This document shows positions 26,051 to 34,411 of a stretch of 64,000 bases of DNA, one piece after another (within the stretch, counting starts at the first letter, position 1; every line of letters begins with the position of its first letter). Position numbers and translations under genes: made by a program. Below the pieces are notes generated by a model that saw nothing but the letters and a program-made list of their open reading frames with translations, was not told the DNA's origin and searched no databases. This DNA comes from Curvibacter sp. PAE-UM (GTDB taxonomy: Bacteria; Pseudomonadota; Gammaproteobacteria; Burkholderiales; Burkholderiaceae_C): positions 1,372,881 to 1,436,880 of the forward strand of contig NZ_KQ483358.1 of assembly GCF_001432305.1 (NCBI RefSeq), read 5' to 3'.

Positions 26051-27496
26051 GTGCTGCTGACCCTCGTCATTGTTTACCTGCTGGTGACCATTGCCATCGG
26101 CCTGTACGCTGCCAAACGCGTCAAGAACTCGGCGGACTTCGCCATCGCCGGGCGCCGGTTGCCGCTGGTCATGATCGTCACCACCACTTTCGCCACCTGG
26201 TTCGGCTCGGAGGTGGTGCTGGGCATTCCGGCCAAGTTCGTCGGCGGTGGCCTGGGTAGCGTGGTCGAAGACCCCTTCGGGGCCGGTACCTGCCTGATCC
26301 TGGTCGGCATCTTCTTCGCCGCCAAGCTCTACCGCATGACCCTGCTGACCATCAGCGACTTCTTCCGCGAGCGTTATGGTCGCAGCGTCGAAGTCGTCTG
26401 CTCGCTCATCATCATGCTGAGCTATCTGGGCTGGGTGTCGGCCCAGGTCACGGCCCTGGGCCTGGTGTTCAACCTGCTGTCAGGCGGCGCCATCAGCATC
26501 CCCGTGGGCATGGTGATTGGCGTGGTATCCGTTCTGGCCTACACGCTGTTCGGGGGCATGTGGTCGGTGGCGCTGACCGACTTCATCCAGATGATCATCC
26601 TGGTAGCCGGCCTGAGCATCCTGGCCGTGTTTGCCGGCCATATGGCCGGCGGCGCCGACAAGGTCGTGGCGCTGGCGGTCAGCCGCGACATGTTCAACTT
26701 CCTGCCCGAGCCCAGCTTCAAGGACGTGGTGTTTTTCATCGCCGCGGCTATCACCATGATGCTGGGGTCCATCCCGCAACAGGACGTGTTTCAGCGCGTG
26801 ATGTCGGCCGACAGTGCCAAGTCGGCCTCCCGGGGGGCCGTGATTGGCGGGATGCTTTACATCCTGTTCGCCTTCGTGCCGATGTTCCTGGTCGTCAGCG
26901 CCCTGATCATCATGCCCGAGCGCGCCAATGCCCTGTTGCAGGAAGACCCGCAGAAAGTGCTGCCCACCCTGGTGATGGAACAGATGCCCTTCATCATGCA
27001 GGTGCTGTTTTTCGGCGCGCTGCTCTCAGCCATCAAGTCCTGCGCCTCGGCCACCTTGCTGGCGCCCAGCGTGACCTTCGTGGAGAACATCTGGCGCCAG
27101 TTCAACCCGCACATGAGCGACAAGCAGGAGTTGAAGACCATGCGCATCACCGTGCTGCTCTTCAGCGCCCTGGTGCTGCTGTATGCGATCAAGATGCAGG
27201 GCACCTCGATCTATGAAATGGTGTCCGGCGCCTACCAGGTGACCCTGGTGGGGGCCTTCATTCCGCTGGTCTTCGGTCTGTACTGGCAGCGTGCCACCAC
27301 GCAGGGCGCACTTTTCTCCATCGTGCTGGGTCTGCTGACCTGGGGGCTTTTCCTGGCCACCCCGGCAGGCGAGGAGTTCCCGGCCCAGCTGGCCGGCGTG
27401 CTGGCTGCGCTGGCGGGCATGTTGCTGGGTTCGCTCGGGCCCCAGACCATCGTCAACCGGCATGCCGGCCACCACAAGCTGGCGGGCGTGGAGTAA
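26051..27496 (+). CDS. Sodium:solute symporter family transporter
   Basis: An inner-membrane transporter of the SSS family (LeuT fold), 481 residues with about 13 hydrophobic segments. Family-typical parts are FAIAGRRLPLVMIVTTTFATWFG (first core helix region), ALTDFIQMIILVAG, and DVFQRVMSADSAKSASRGA. It starts at GTG with AAGGAG upstream. The substrate is not evident; close relatives are annotated only as sodium:solute symporters. It is separated from ubiB by 50 bases and may be read through from that cluster. Confidence 0.88.
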   Translation: MLLTLVIVYLLVTIAIGLYAAKRVKNSADFAIAGRRLPLVMIVTTTFATWFGSEVVLGIPAKFVGGGLGSVVEDPFGAGTCLILVGIFFAAKLYRMTLLTISDFFRERYGRSVEVVCSLIIMLSYLGWVSAQVTALGLVFNLLSGGAISIPVGMVIGVVSVLAYTLFGGMWSVALTDFIQMIILVAGLSILAVFAGHMAGGADKVVALAVSRDMFNFLPEPSFKDVVFFIAAAITMMLGSIPQQDVFQRVMSADSAKSASRGAVIGGMLYILFAFVPMFLVVSALIIMPERANALLQEDPQKVLPTLVMEQMPFIMQVLFFGALLSAIKSCASATLLAPSVTFVENIWRQFNPHMSDKQELKTMRITVLLFSALVLLYAIKMQGTSIYEMVSGAYQVTLVGAFIPLVFGLYWQRATTQGALFSIVLGLLTWGLFLATPAGEEFPAQLAGVLAALAGMLLGSLGPQTIVNRHAGHHKLAGVE

Positions 27497-27546
27497 GACG
27501 CCCCGGCCCCGGGGTGGGCATCGGCCTTGATTCCGGGGTGGCCGCC

Positions 27547-27552
27547 TATAAT
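27547..27552 (+). promoter_or_regulatory. -10 element upstream of fmdB-DUF502-aspS
   Basis: A perfect TATAAT hexamer lies in the 143-base gap between the symporter and fmdB genes. The nearest TTGATT (27527) is only 14 bases away, which is too close for a standard -35, so the -35 is undefined. This probably drives the fmdB-DUF502-aspS transcript. Confidence 0.45.
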
Positions 27553-27639
27553 TGAGGGTTTCCTGCCGGTTCCCCTGTCACAGGACGGGGTGCGTGCAGG
27601 GCTTTCGTCTGATTTGACCCCTTCCACCTCCTTCGAGCC

Positions 27640-27936
27640 ATGCCAATTTACGCCTACAAATGTGAATCCTGCGGTGCTGCCAAGGATGTGCTGCAGAAGA
27701 TCTCCGACCCGACCCTGAGCGACTGCCCGGCCTGCGGCAAACCCACTTTCCGCAAGCAGGTGACGGCCGCCGGCTTCCAGCTCAAGGGCAGCGGCTGGTA
27801 CGCCACCGATTTCCGCGGGGGTGCCACCCCTGCCGCCGCTACCACTGCCACGGCCGCTACAGCCGCGACCAGCGAGGCGCCGGCTGCCGCTGCGCCGGCC
27901 AGCCACAGTTGCGGCACAGGCTGCGGTTGCGCTTGA
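27640..27936 (+). CDS. FmdB-type zinc-ribbon protein
   Basis: A 98-residue protein with the FmdB/CxxC_CxxC zinc ribbon: MPIYAYKCESCGAAKDVLQK followed by CPACGKPTFRKQVTAAGF. A conserved GSGWYATDF is followed by an Ala/Thr-rich tail that ends in a Cys-rich CGTGCGCA. The family is often called a putative regulator, but its biochemical job is not known. It starts the run fmdB, DUF502, aspS, an arrangement common in Burkholderiales. Confidence 0.88.
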   Translation: MPIYAYKCESCGAAKDVLQKISDPTLSDCPACGKPTFRKQVTAAGFQLKGSGWYATDFRGGATPAAATTATAATAATSEAPAAAAPASHSCGTGCGCA

Positions 27937-27941
27937 AACCC

Positions 27942-28592
27942 ATGGCCAAATTCCGCAAATGGCTGTTCGCGGGCCTGCTGGTGCTGGCCCCGCTGGGCAT
28001 AACCGTCTGGGTGCTGGAATGGGTGGTGTCCACGCTGGACCAGACCCTGCGCATCCTGCCCGAGGCCTGGCAACCGGACCGCTGGCTGGGTCTGCACATC
28101 CCCGGCCTGGGCGTGGTGTTCGCCCTGGCTGTGGTGCTGGCCATCGGCGCCCTGGCCTCCAACATCATCGGTAACCAGCTGGTCGGCTGGTGGCACGCGC
28201 TGCTGCACCGCATCCCGGTGGTGCGCTCCATCTATTCAGGCGTCAAGCAGGTCTCGGACACTCTGTTTTCCGAGAAGGGCAACGCCTTTCGCCAGGCCGT
28301 GCTGGTGCAGTGGCCGCGTGAGGGCATGTGGACCATCGGTTTCGTGACCGGCACGCCCGGTGGCGACCTGGTCAACCATCTGCCAGGTGAGTACCTGAGC
28401 GTCTATGTGCCGACCACGCCCAATCCGACCGGTGGCTATTTCGTGATGATCAAGACGAGCGACTGCATCGTCCTCGACATGAACGTCGACGAGGCACTGA
28501 CCTATGTGATTTCCATGGGGGTGATCGTTCCTGGCGCTGCCAAGCACTCCCCGCTGCAGCCGGCCGAACCCGGCCAGCAACCCCATCCCTGA
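27942..28592 (+). CDS. DUF502 family membrane protein
   Basis: A 216-residue inner-membrane protein of the DUF502 family. An N-terminal helix is followed by LAPLGITVWVLEWVVSTLD, then a second helical stretch VVFALAVVLAIGALASNIIG. The soluble part carries the conserved IPVVRSIYSGVKQV and VPTTPNPTGGYFVMI. Its function is unknown. The ATG at 27942 is only five bases after the fmdB stop, and the stop is 21 bases before aspS. Confidence 0.88.
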   Translation: MAKFRKWLFAGLLVLAPLGITVWVLEWVVSTLDQTLRILPEAWQPDRWLGLHIPGLGVVFALAVVLAIGALASNIIGNQLVGWWHALLHRIPVVRSIYSGVKQVSDTLFSEKGNAFRQAVLVQWPREGMWTIGFVTGTPGGDLVNHLPGEYLSVYVPTTPNPTGGYFVMIKTSDCIVLDMNVDEALTYVISMGVIVPGAAKHSPLQPAEPGQQPHP

Positions 28593-28613
28593 GTTTCTGA
28601 AAGAGTAAGCCAA

Positions 28614-30428
28614 ATGGCCATGCGTTCCCACTACTGCGGTCTCGTGACCGAGGCCCTGCTGGGTCAAACCGTCACCCTGTGCGGCTGGGTCAACCGTCGG
28701 CGCGACCACGGTGGCGTGATCTTCGTCGACCTGCGCGACCGCGAAGGTTATGTGCAGGTGGTCTGCGACCCGGACCGTGCGGAGATGTTCAAGACCGCCG
28801 AAGGCCTGCGCAACGAGTTCTGCATCCAGGTCAAGGGCCTGGTGCGCTCGCGCCCCGAAGGCACCACCAACGACAGCCTCAAGAGCGGCAAGATCGAGGT
28901 GCTGTGCCATGAGCTGAACGTGCTCAACCCCTCCGTCACGCCGCCCTTCCAGCTTGACGAGGACAACCTGTCCGAGACCACGCGCCTGACGCACCGCGTG
29001 CTGGACCTGCGCCGCCCCTACATGCAGAACAACCTGATGCTGCGTTACAAGGTGGCCATGGAGGTGCGCAAGTTCCTCGACGCCAATGGCTTCGTGGACA
29101 TCGAGACGCCCATGCTGACCAAGAGCACGCCCGAGGGCGCGCGCGACTACCTGGTGCCCAGCCGCGTGCACGACGGCCAGTTCTTCGCGTTGCCGCAGTC
29201 GCCCCAGCTCTTCAAGCAGTTGCTGATGGTGGCCGGCTTCGACCGTTATTACCAGATCACCAAGTGTTTCCGCGACGAAGACCTGCGCGCCGACCGCCAG
29301 CCCGAGTTCACGCAGATCGATATCGAGACCAGCTTCCTGAGCGAGCAGGACATCCGCGACATGTTCCAGGGCATGATCACCACGGTGTTCAAGAACACCA
29401 TCGGGGTGGACCTGGGCGAATTCCCGGTCATGACCTACCAGGATGCCATGTACCTGTACGGCTCGGACAAGCCCGATTTGCGCGTGAAGCTGCAGTTCAC
29501 CGAAGTGACCGAGCTCATGAAGGACGTGGACTTCAAGGTGTTCTCGGGTGCCGCCAATATGGTGGGTGGCCGTGTCGTGGCGCTGCGCGTGCCTGGTGGT
29601 TCGGTCGAAGGCGGCGGCATCAGCCGTGGCGAGATCGACGCCTATACCGAGTTCGTCAAGATCTACGGCGCCAAGGGCCTGGCCTATATCCGCGTCAACG
29701 AAGTAGCGAAGGGTCGCGATGGCCTGCAGTCACCCATCGTCAAGAACATCCATGACGCCGCGCTGACTGAAGTGCTCAAGCGCACGGGTGCGCAAGACGG
29801 CGACCTGATCTTCTTCGGTGCCGACAAGGCCAAGATCGTCAATGACGCCATCGGTGCGCTGCGCATCAAGATCGGCCACAGCGAATTCGGCAAGAAGAAC
29901 GGCCTGTTCGAGGCCCGCTGGGCGCCGATGTGGGTGGTGGACTTCCCCATGTTCGAGTTCGACGAGGAAAACCAGCGCTACACCGCCGTGCACCACCCCT
30001 TCACCGCGCCCAAGGCCGGCCATGAAGACTGGATGGTCACCGCGCCCGAGAAGTGCATCTCCCAGGGCTACGACATGGTGCTCAACGGCTGGGAAATGGG
30101 GGGCGGCTCGGTCCGTATCCACCGCGCCGACGTGCAGCAGAAGGTGTTCGACGCCCTGAAGATCACACCTGAAGAGGCCCAGATGAAATTCGGTTTCCTG
30201 CTGGATGCGCTGCAGTATGGCGCGCCGCCGCACGGCGGCCTGGCCTTCGGCCTGGACCGCATCGTGACGCTGATGACCGGTGCCGAGTCCATCCGCGATG
30301 TGATCGCCTTCCCCAAGACCCAGCGCGCCCAGTGCCTGCTGACCCAGGCCCCGAGCCCGGTGGACGAGAAGCAATTGCGCGAGCTGCACATCCGCCTGCG
30401 CAACCCGGACGGCGTCAAGGCGGCCTGA
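28614..30428 (+). CDS. aspS: Aspartyl-tRNA synthetase (probably non-discriminating)
   Basis: Class II synthetase, 604 residues of the long bacterial type: N-terminal OB-fold anticodon domain, the GAD insertion (about 290-420), then catalytic motifs 2 ([16 protein letters not shown]) and 3 ([15 protein letters not shown]). Residues RRRDHGG (His32) and RPEG (Gly83) match the His31/Gly83 signature known from non-discriminating AspRS of Pseudomonas aeruginosa. This predicts that it also charges tRNA(Asn) with Asp for repair by GatCAB. It is followed by a terminator at 30448-30474. Confidence 0.95.
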   Translation: MAMRSHYCGLVTEALLGQTVTLCGWVNRRRDHGGVIFVDLRDREGYVQVVCDPDRAEMFKTAEGLRNEFCIQVKGLVRSRPEGTTNDSLKSGKIEVLCHELNVLNPSVTPPFQLDEDNLSETTRLTHRVLDLRRPYMQNNLMLRYKVAMEVRKFLDANGFVDIETPMLTKSTPEGARDYLVPSRVHDGQFFALPQSPQLFKQLLMVAGFDRYYQITKCFRDEDLRADRQPEFTQIDIETSFLSEQDIRDMFQGMITTVFKNTIGVDLGEFPVMTYQDAMYLYGSDKPDLRVKLQFTEVTELMKDVDFKVFSGAANMVGGRVVALRVPGGSVEGGGISRGEIDAYTEFVKIYGAKGLAYIRVNEVAKGRDGLQSPIVKNIHDAALTEVLKRTGAQDGDLIFFGADKAKIVNDAIGALRIKIGHSEFGKKNGLFEARWAPMWVVDFPMFEFDEENQRYTAVHHPFTAPKAGHEDWMVTAPEKCISQGYDMVLNGWEMGGGSVRIHRADVQQKVFDALKITPEEAQMKFGFLLDALQYGAPPHGGLAFGLDRIVTLMTGAESIRDVIAFPKTQRAQCLLTQAPSPVDEKQLRELHIRLRNPDGVKAA

Positions 30429-30447
30429 GGGGTCTTGGTGCAGAATC

Positions 30448-30474
30448 AAAGGGCGCTCTGGTAGCGCCCTTTTT
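30448..30474 (+). terminator. Terminator after aspS
   Basis: Stem AAAGGGCGCT / AGCGCCCTTT (30448-30457 and 30463-30472) with loop CTGGT and a short T-run. It separates aspS from the nudB run. Confidence 0.85.
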
Positions 30475-30502
30475 GCGCTCCCGGACCGCCCTTTTTCCAT
30501 TC

Positions 30503-30979
30503 ATGGACCCGATCTACAAAATCCCTCAGTCCGTGCTGGTGGTGATCCATACGCCCGACCTCGAGGTGCTGCTCATCAAGCGCGCCGACGCCGAGGACTA
30601 CTGGCAGTCGGTCACCGGCGCCAAGGACCACCTCGACGAATCCTTCGAGACCACGGCCATGCGCGAGGTCGCCGAGGAGACCGGCATCGATGCCCGCGCC
30701 CGTGGCCATGCGCTGCTGGACTGGGGGCTGGAAAACGTCTACGAGATCTATCCGCGCTGGCGTCACCGTTACGCGCCGGGAGTGATACGCAACACCGAGC
30801 ATCTGTTCGGCCTGCTGGTGCCGGCGACCACGGCCGTGACCTTGAGTCCGCGCGAGCACACCGACTATCAATGGCTGCCCTGGCGCGATGCGGCCGAGGC
30901 CTGTGCCTCGCCCAGCAATGCCGAGGCCTGCCTGATGTTGCCGCGTTTTGCCAGGACGTCGTCCGTCCTGCCAGAATGA
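30503..30979 (+). CDS. nudB: Dihydroneopterin triphosphate diphosphatase (Nudix hydrolase)
   Basis: Removes pyrophosphate from dihydroneopterin triphosphate in folate synthesis, the step after FolE, whose gene lies 2.1 kb downstream. The 158-residue product has a Nudix box, GAKDHLDESFETTAMREVAEETG. Its Gly-to-first-Glu spacing is one residue longer than the strict consensus, while REVAEETG is canonical. The substrate is assigned from NudB-like features at the start (YKIPQSVLVVIHTPDLEVLLI and YWQSVTG) and near the end (HTDYQWLPWRDA). The stop overlaps the next gene (ATGA). Confidence 0.82.
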   Translation: MDPIYKIPQSVLVVIHTPDLEVLLIKRADAEDYWQSVTGAKDHLDESFETTAMREVAEETGIDARARGHALLDWGLENVYEIYPRWRHRYAPGVIRNTEHLFGLLVPATTAVTLSPREHTDYQWLPWRDAAEACASPSNAEACLMLPRFARTSSVLPE

Positions 30980-31719
30980 TGACCATGAAGACCCTGCGCG
31001 TCGCCACCTACAACATCCACAAGGGCGTGCAAGGCCTGGGCCCGCGCCGGCGCCTGGAGATCCACAACCTGGGGCTGGCCGTGGAGCAGCTCGACGCCGA
31101 CATCGTCTGCCTGCAGGAGGTGCGCAAGGTGCACCGGCGCGAGGAGCAGTACTTCAGCCGTTGGCCCGAGATGCCGCAGGCCGATTTCCTGGCGCCTGAG
31201 GGTTACGAGGCGGTCTACCGCACCAATGCCTATACCCGGCACGGCGAGCATGGCAACGCCATGCTGTCACGCTGGCCGGTGGTGTCGCACCAGCATGAGG
31301 ACATCTCGGACCATCGGTTCGAGCAGCGCGGCTTGCTGCACAGCGAGGTCATGGTGAACGAGCGACCGGTGCATGTGGTGGTGGTGCATCTGGGCCTGAT
31401 CCGTGCCAGCCGCGTGCGCCAGGTGGATCAGCTGAGCCGTTATATCGAGCGCGAGGTGCCGGCCGGTGCCCCGCTGATCGTGGCAGGCGACTTCAACGAC
31501 TGGGGTGACCGCGTGCGTCTCATGCTCGAAGGCATGCAGATGCAGACCTGGCACCCGGGTCGCAACCCCACCTTTCCGGCCCGTCTGCCCCTGGTGCAGC
31601 TGGACTACGTCTATGCGCGCGGCCTGCAGCCGCTGCATGTGGACGTGCCGCGCGGGCGCGCCTGGTGGCGCATGTCCGACCATCTGCCGCTGATTGCGGA
31701 ATTCAGTCTGCCAGCATGA
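30976..31719 (+). CDS. Endonuclease/exonuclease/phosphatase family protein
   Basis: A 247-residue EEP-fold metal-dependent phosphoesterase. Catalytic signatures: ATYNIHKG (Asn), CLQEVRK (Glu), HGNAMLSR, AGDFNDW (Asp-Asn) and the final SDHLPL (Asp-His). It is coupled by ATGA overlaps to nudB upstream and to clsB downstream. In this position EEP proteins are often linked to cardiolipin synthase, so a membrane-phospholipid or phosphodiester substrate is possible (inference). ATG at 30979 and 30985 are alternative starts. Confidence 0.85.
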   Translation: MMTMKTLRVATYNIHKGVQGLGPRRRLEIHNLGLAVEQLDADIVCLQEVRKVHRREEQYFSRWPEMPQADFLAPEGYEAVYRTNAYTRHGEHGNAMLSRWPVVSHQHEDISDHRFEQRGLLHSEVMVNERPVHVVVVHLGLIRASRVRQVDQLSRYIEREVPAGAPLIVAGDFNDWGDRVRLMLEGMQMQTWHPGRNPTFPARLPLVQLDYVYARGLQPLHVDVPRGRAWWRMSDHLPLIAEFSLPA

Positions 31720-32954
31720 CGGACCGTCACCTCCCCACCTTGCGTGCTGCGCATCACGTGCAACTGCTGCAGGGCGGGCAGGAACTGTTCCCCGCCATGG
31801 TGCGGGCGATCGACCGGGCGCTGCACGAAGTGCGCATCGAGACCTACATCTTCCATCCGGACGCCGCTGGCGAGCAGGTGGCTGCGGCCTTGGTGCGGGC
31901 GGCGCAGCGCGGGGTGGAGGTGTACCTGGTGATGGATGGCGTGGGCACGCCCACGCTGCCGGCAGAATGGTCCGGTCGCTTCGACGCGGCCGGCGTGCAG
32001 TGGCGGATCTTTCTCCCCCTGGGGCGGCTTGGGCTGCTGATCCCCAGCCGCTGGCGCCGGCTGCATCGCAAGCTGTGCGTGGTCGATGGCCGGGTGGCTT
32101 TCTGCGGTGGCATCAATGTCCTGGATGACAGGAACGATCCCAACCATGGCCCTCTTGAGGCGCCGCGCCTCGATTTTGCGGTGCGTGTCACAGGACCTCT
32201 GGTGCGTGCCGTGCACGAGGTGACGGTCCAGTTCTGGTGGCGAGTACAGGCGGGTAGCAAGGTCCGGGAAGTCGATCTGCCGGCGGCTTGGCATCACTTG
32301 GAAGAAGCGGTCAGACAGGCGCTGCAGGAGGGCGCAGCCGACAGCGCCGAGTTGGACACTGTGCTTCGTGGCGGCGCGGGGACGCGCGCGGCCCTGCTGC
32401 TGCGCGACAATTTGCGGCACCGCAGCCGCATCGAGCGCGCCTATCGCAAAGCGATCGCCGAAGCGCGCGAAGAGATCATCATTGCCAACGCCTATTTCGC
32501 ACCGGGACGCAAATTGAGACAGTCGCTGATGCACGCCAGGCAGCGCGGTGTGCGGGTGCGCCTGCTGCTGCAGGGGCGCTACGAGTATTTCATGCAATTT
32601 CACGCCGTCCGTATGGTGTACGGCGTCCTGTTGGGGGCCGGCATGGAAATCCATGAGTACTCGCCCAGCTTCCTGCATGCCAAGGTGGCGGTGATCGATG
32701 GCCACTGGGCCACCGTCGGATCCTCCAACCTCGATCCCCTGAGCCTCCTGCTGGCGCGGGAGGCCAATGTGGTGGTGGACGATGCCGGTTTTGCGCGGGA
32801 TCTGCGCGCCCGCCTGGTCCATGCCATGGAGCATGAAGGGCGTCGTGTGGACCCGACCCGTTATGCCAACCGGCCCTGGCATCAGCGCCTGCTGGATCGC
32901 ATGGCCTTCAGCCTGATGCGGGTGGGCGTGTTCCTGACCGGCAATCGCTACTGA
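31716..32954 (+). CDS. clsB: Cardiolipin synthase B-type phospholipase D family protein
   Basis: Inner-membrane phosphatidyltransferase of the PLD superfamily. The 412-residue product has two HKD motifs, HRKLCVVDGRVAFCGG (about residue 116) and HAKVAVIDGHWATVGSSN (about residue 318). There is no N-terminal membrane helix, and the length matches ClsB (413 in E. coli) rather than ClsA. E. coli clsB is likewise beside an EEP-family gene (ybhP), which supports the name. Start codon overlaps the upstream stop (ATGA). Confidence 0.9.
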   Translation: MTDRHLPTLRAAHHVQLLQGGQELFPAMVRAIDRALHEVRIETYIFHPDAAGEQVAAALVRAAQRGVEVYLVMDGVGTPTLPAEWSGRFDAAGVQWRIFLPLGRLGLLIPSRWRRLHRKLCVVDGRVAFCGGINVLDDRNDPNHGPLEAPRLDFAVRVTGPLVRAVHEVTVQFWWRVQAGSKVREVDLPAAWHHLEEAVRQALQEGAADSAELDTVLRGGAGTRAALLLRDNLRHRSRIERAYRKAIAEAREEIIIANAYFAPGRKLRQSLMHARQRGVRVRLLLQGRYEYFMQFHAVRMVYGVLLGAGMEIHEYSPSFLHAKVAVIDGHWATVGSSNLDPLSLLLAREANVVVDDAGFARDLRARLVHAMEHEGRRVDPTRYANRPWHQRLLDRMAFSLMRVGVFLTGNRY

Positions 32955-32971
32955 ATTGATAGCTTCATCTG

Positions 32972-33000
32972 TTGCTGTCAAAGGTTGTTTCGCCGATAAC
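32972..33000 (+). promoter_or_regulatory. Candidate promoter of folE
   Basis: TTGCTG (32972-32977), 17 bases, GATAAC (32995-33000). The spacing is right but the hexamers are only moderate. It lies in the AT-richer 101-base gap between clsB and folE. Confidence 0.45.
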
Positions 33001-33055
33001 CCTGATGGTGAATCGCTGTTACCATAACGGCATGCTGAAGAAAAGCCAGAGTCCC

Positions 33056-33760
33056 ATGAACCCGACAGACGCTGCCAACGAGGGCACCCCGGTGTCCGTG
33101 AAGATTCGCGAACGCCTGCTGGCGGCGCGCAAGCGCTTCTACGCGAACGACAACATCGCCCCCTACATTGAGCCTGGCGAGCTGGAGCAGTTGCTCGACG
33201 AGGTCGAGCACAAGATGCAGCACGTGCTCGACAGCCTGGTGATCGATACCGAGAACGACCACAACACCGACAACACGGCGCGGCGCGTGGCCAAGATGTA
33301 CGTCAACGAGGTGTTTCGCGGGCGTTATGTGCAGGCGCCGACCATCACGGAATTCCCCAATGCCGAGCACCTCAACGAGCTGATGATCGTCGGTCCGATT
33401 ACGGTGCGCAGTGCCTGTTCGCACCATTTCTGCCCGGTCATCGGCAAGATCTGGATCGGTGTCATGCCCAACGAGCACACCAATGTCATCGGCCTGTCCA
33501 AGTACGCGCGTCTGGCCGAGTGGATCATGGGCCGGCCGCAGATCCAGGAAGAGGCCGTCGTGCAGCTGGCCGACCTGATCCAGGAAAAGACCCAGCCCGA
33601 TGGCCTGGCCATCGTCATGGAAGCCAGCCACTACTGCATGGCCTGGCGCGGGGTGAAGGACATGGACAGCAAGATGATCAACTCGGTCATGCGCGGCGTG
33701 TTCCTGAAGGATCCCAACCTGCGCCGCGAATTCCTGTCACTGATTCCCCGGAGGAGCTGA
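33056..33760 (+). CDS. folE: GTP cyclohydrolase I
   Basis: Converts GTP to dihydroneopterin triphosphate, the first step of folate synthesis; nudB nearby encodes the next step. The 234-residue product has the zinc-site and catalytic motifs VRSACSHHFCPVIGKIWIG (Cys, His) and ASHYCMAWRGVKD (second Cys), plus NVIGLSKYARLAEW. I chose the ATG at 33056 (MNPTDAAN). An ATG at 33032 would add eight residues; neither has a strong ribosome-binding site. Two bases separate it from the BLUF gene. Confidence 0.94.
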   Translation: MNPTDAANEGTPVSVKIRERLLAARKRFYANDNIAPYIEPGELEQLLDEVEHKMQHVLDSLVIDTENDHNTDNTARRVAKMYVNEVFRGRYVQAPTITEFPNAEHLNELMIVGPITVRSACSHHFCPVIGKIWIGVMPNEHTNVIGLSKYARLAEWIMGRPQIQEEAVVQLADLIQEKTQPDGLAIVMEASHYCMAWRGVKDMDSKMINSVMRGVFLKDPNLRREFLSLIPRRS

Positions 33761-33762
33761 AC

Positions 33763-34185
33763 ATGCTGGTCCGCCTGCTTTACGCCAGCCGCGCCATTGA
33801 TACGAGCCCGGAAGCCATCGAGAACATCCTCGCGCACTCGCGCCAGTACAACCCGAGCTGTGGCGTCACCGGCATCCTGTGTTACGGCGGCGGCATCTTC
33901 CTGCAAGCCATCGAGGGTGGACGCAATGCGGTCAGCGACCTTTATGGCCACATCCAGCGCGATGTGCGCCACAAGGACGTGGTGCTGTTGCACTACGAGG
34001 AAATCACCGAACGGCGCTTTGGCGGCTGGACCATGGGGCAGGTCAACCTCTCGCGCATCAACACCTCGATCCTGCTGAAGTATTCCGAGAAGCCGGAGCT
34101 GGATCCTTACTCGGTGTCAGGCCGCGTTTCGCTGGCCCTGCTCGAAGAGCTGATGGCGACGGCGTCCATCATCGGCCGCAGCTAA
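33763..34185 (+). CDS. BLUF-domain blue-light photoreceptor
   Basis: A 140-residue short BLUF protein that binds FAD and senses blue light. The key flavin-site residues are present: Tyr7 (RLLYAS), Asn30 (QYNPSCGVTGIL) and Gln48 (FLQAIEG), plus Trp88 and Met90 (GGWTMG) of the signalling strand. About 40 residues of C-terminal helix follow, but there is no fused output domain, so it must act through a partner. It starts two bases after folE with GGAGGAG inside the folE end, so it is translated from the same message. Confidence 0.9.
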   Translation: MLVRLLYASRAIDTSPEAIENILAHSRQYNPSCGVTGILCYGGGIFLQAIEGGRNAVSDLYGHIQRDVRHKDVVLLHYEEITERRFGGWTMGQVNLSRINTSILLKYSEKPELDPYSVSGRVSLALLEELMATASIIGRS

Positions 34186-34390
34186 AAACTGGCGAATAAA
34201 TCTACTGCGCTTGCCCGTCGCGGCGTTGGGCGGTGTTGGCTTCGGCCGCTGCGCTTAACTTTCGCTTTGCGAAAGTAAGCCTGCGCCGCAACTTCGTTGT
34301 CGAAATCCTCACGTACTTGAAGTACGTTCCGGTTCCTGCGCTCCGTCCGCCTTGCGCTCGGGCTGCTCGCTACGATTTCTTCGCCAGTTT
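34186..34390. repeat. MITE-like palindromic intergenic element, 205 bp
   Basis: Bounded by 16-base terminal inverted repeats, AAACTGGCGAATAAAT at 34186-34201 and ATTTCTTCGCCAGTTT at 34375-34390, matching at 15 of 16 positions. Inside are two perfect palindromes: ACTTTCGC-TTT-GCGAAAGT (34258-34276) and ACGTACTT-G-AAGTACGT (34311-34327). No believable protein is encoded. The left end directly abuts the TAA of the BLUF gene. No clear target-site duplication was seen. It looks like a non-autonomous mobile or REP-type repeat. Confidence 0.7.
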
Positions 34391-34411
34391 GGGCGTAGCA
34401 AGGCGTGAGCC

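Noticed and set aside
27527-27552. TTGATT and TATAAT as a full promoter pair
   Set aside because: Spacing is 14 bases, too short for a sigma-70 promoter; only the -10 was kept.
32955-32990. Possible degraded copy of a dispersed Comamonadaceae intergenic repeat around TTGATAGCTTCATC
   Set aside because: Too short and imperfect to separate from ordinary AT-rich promoter DNA without a genome search.
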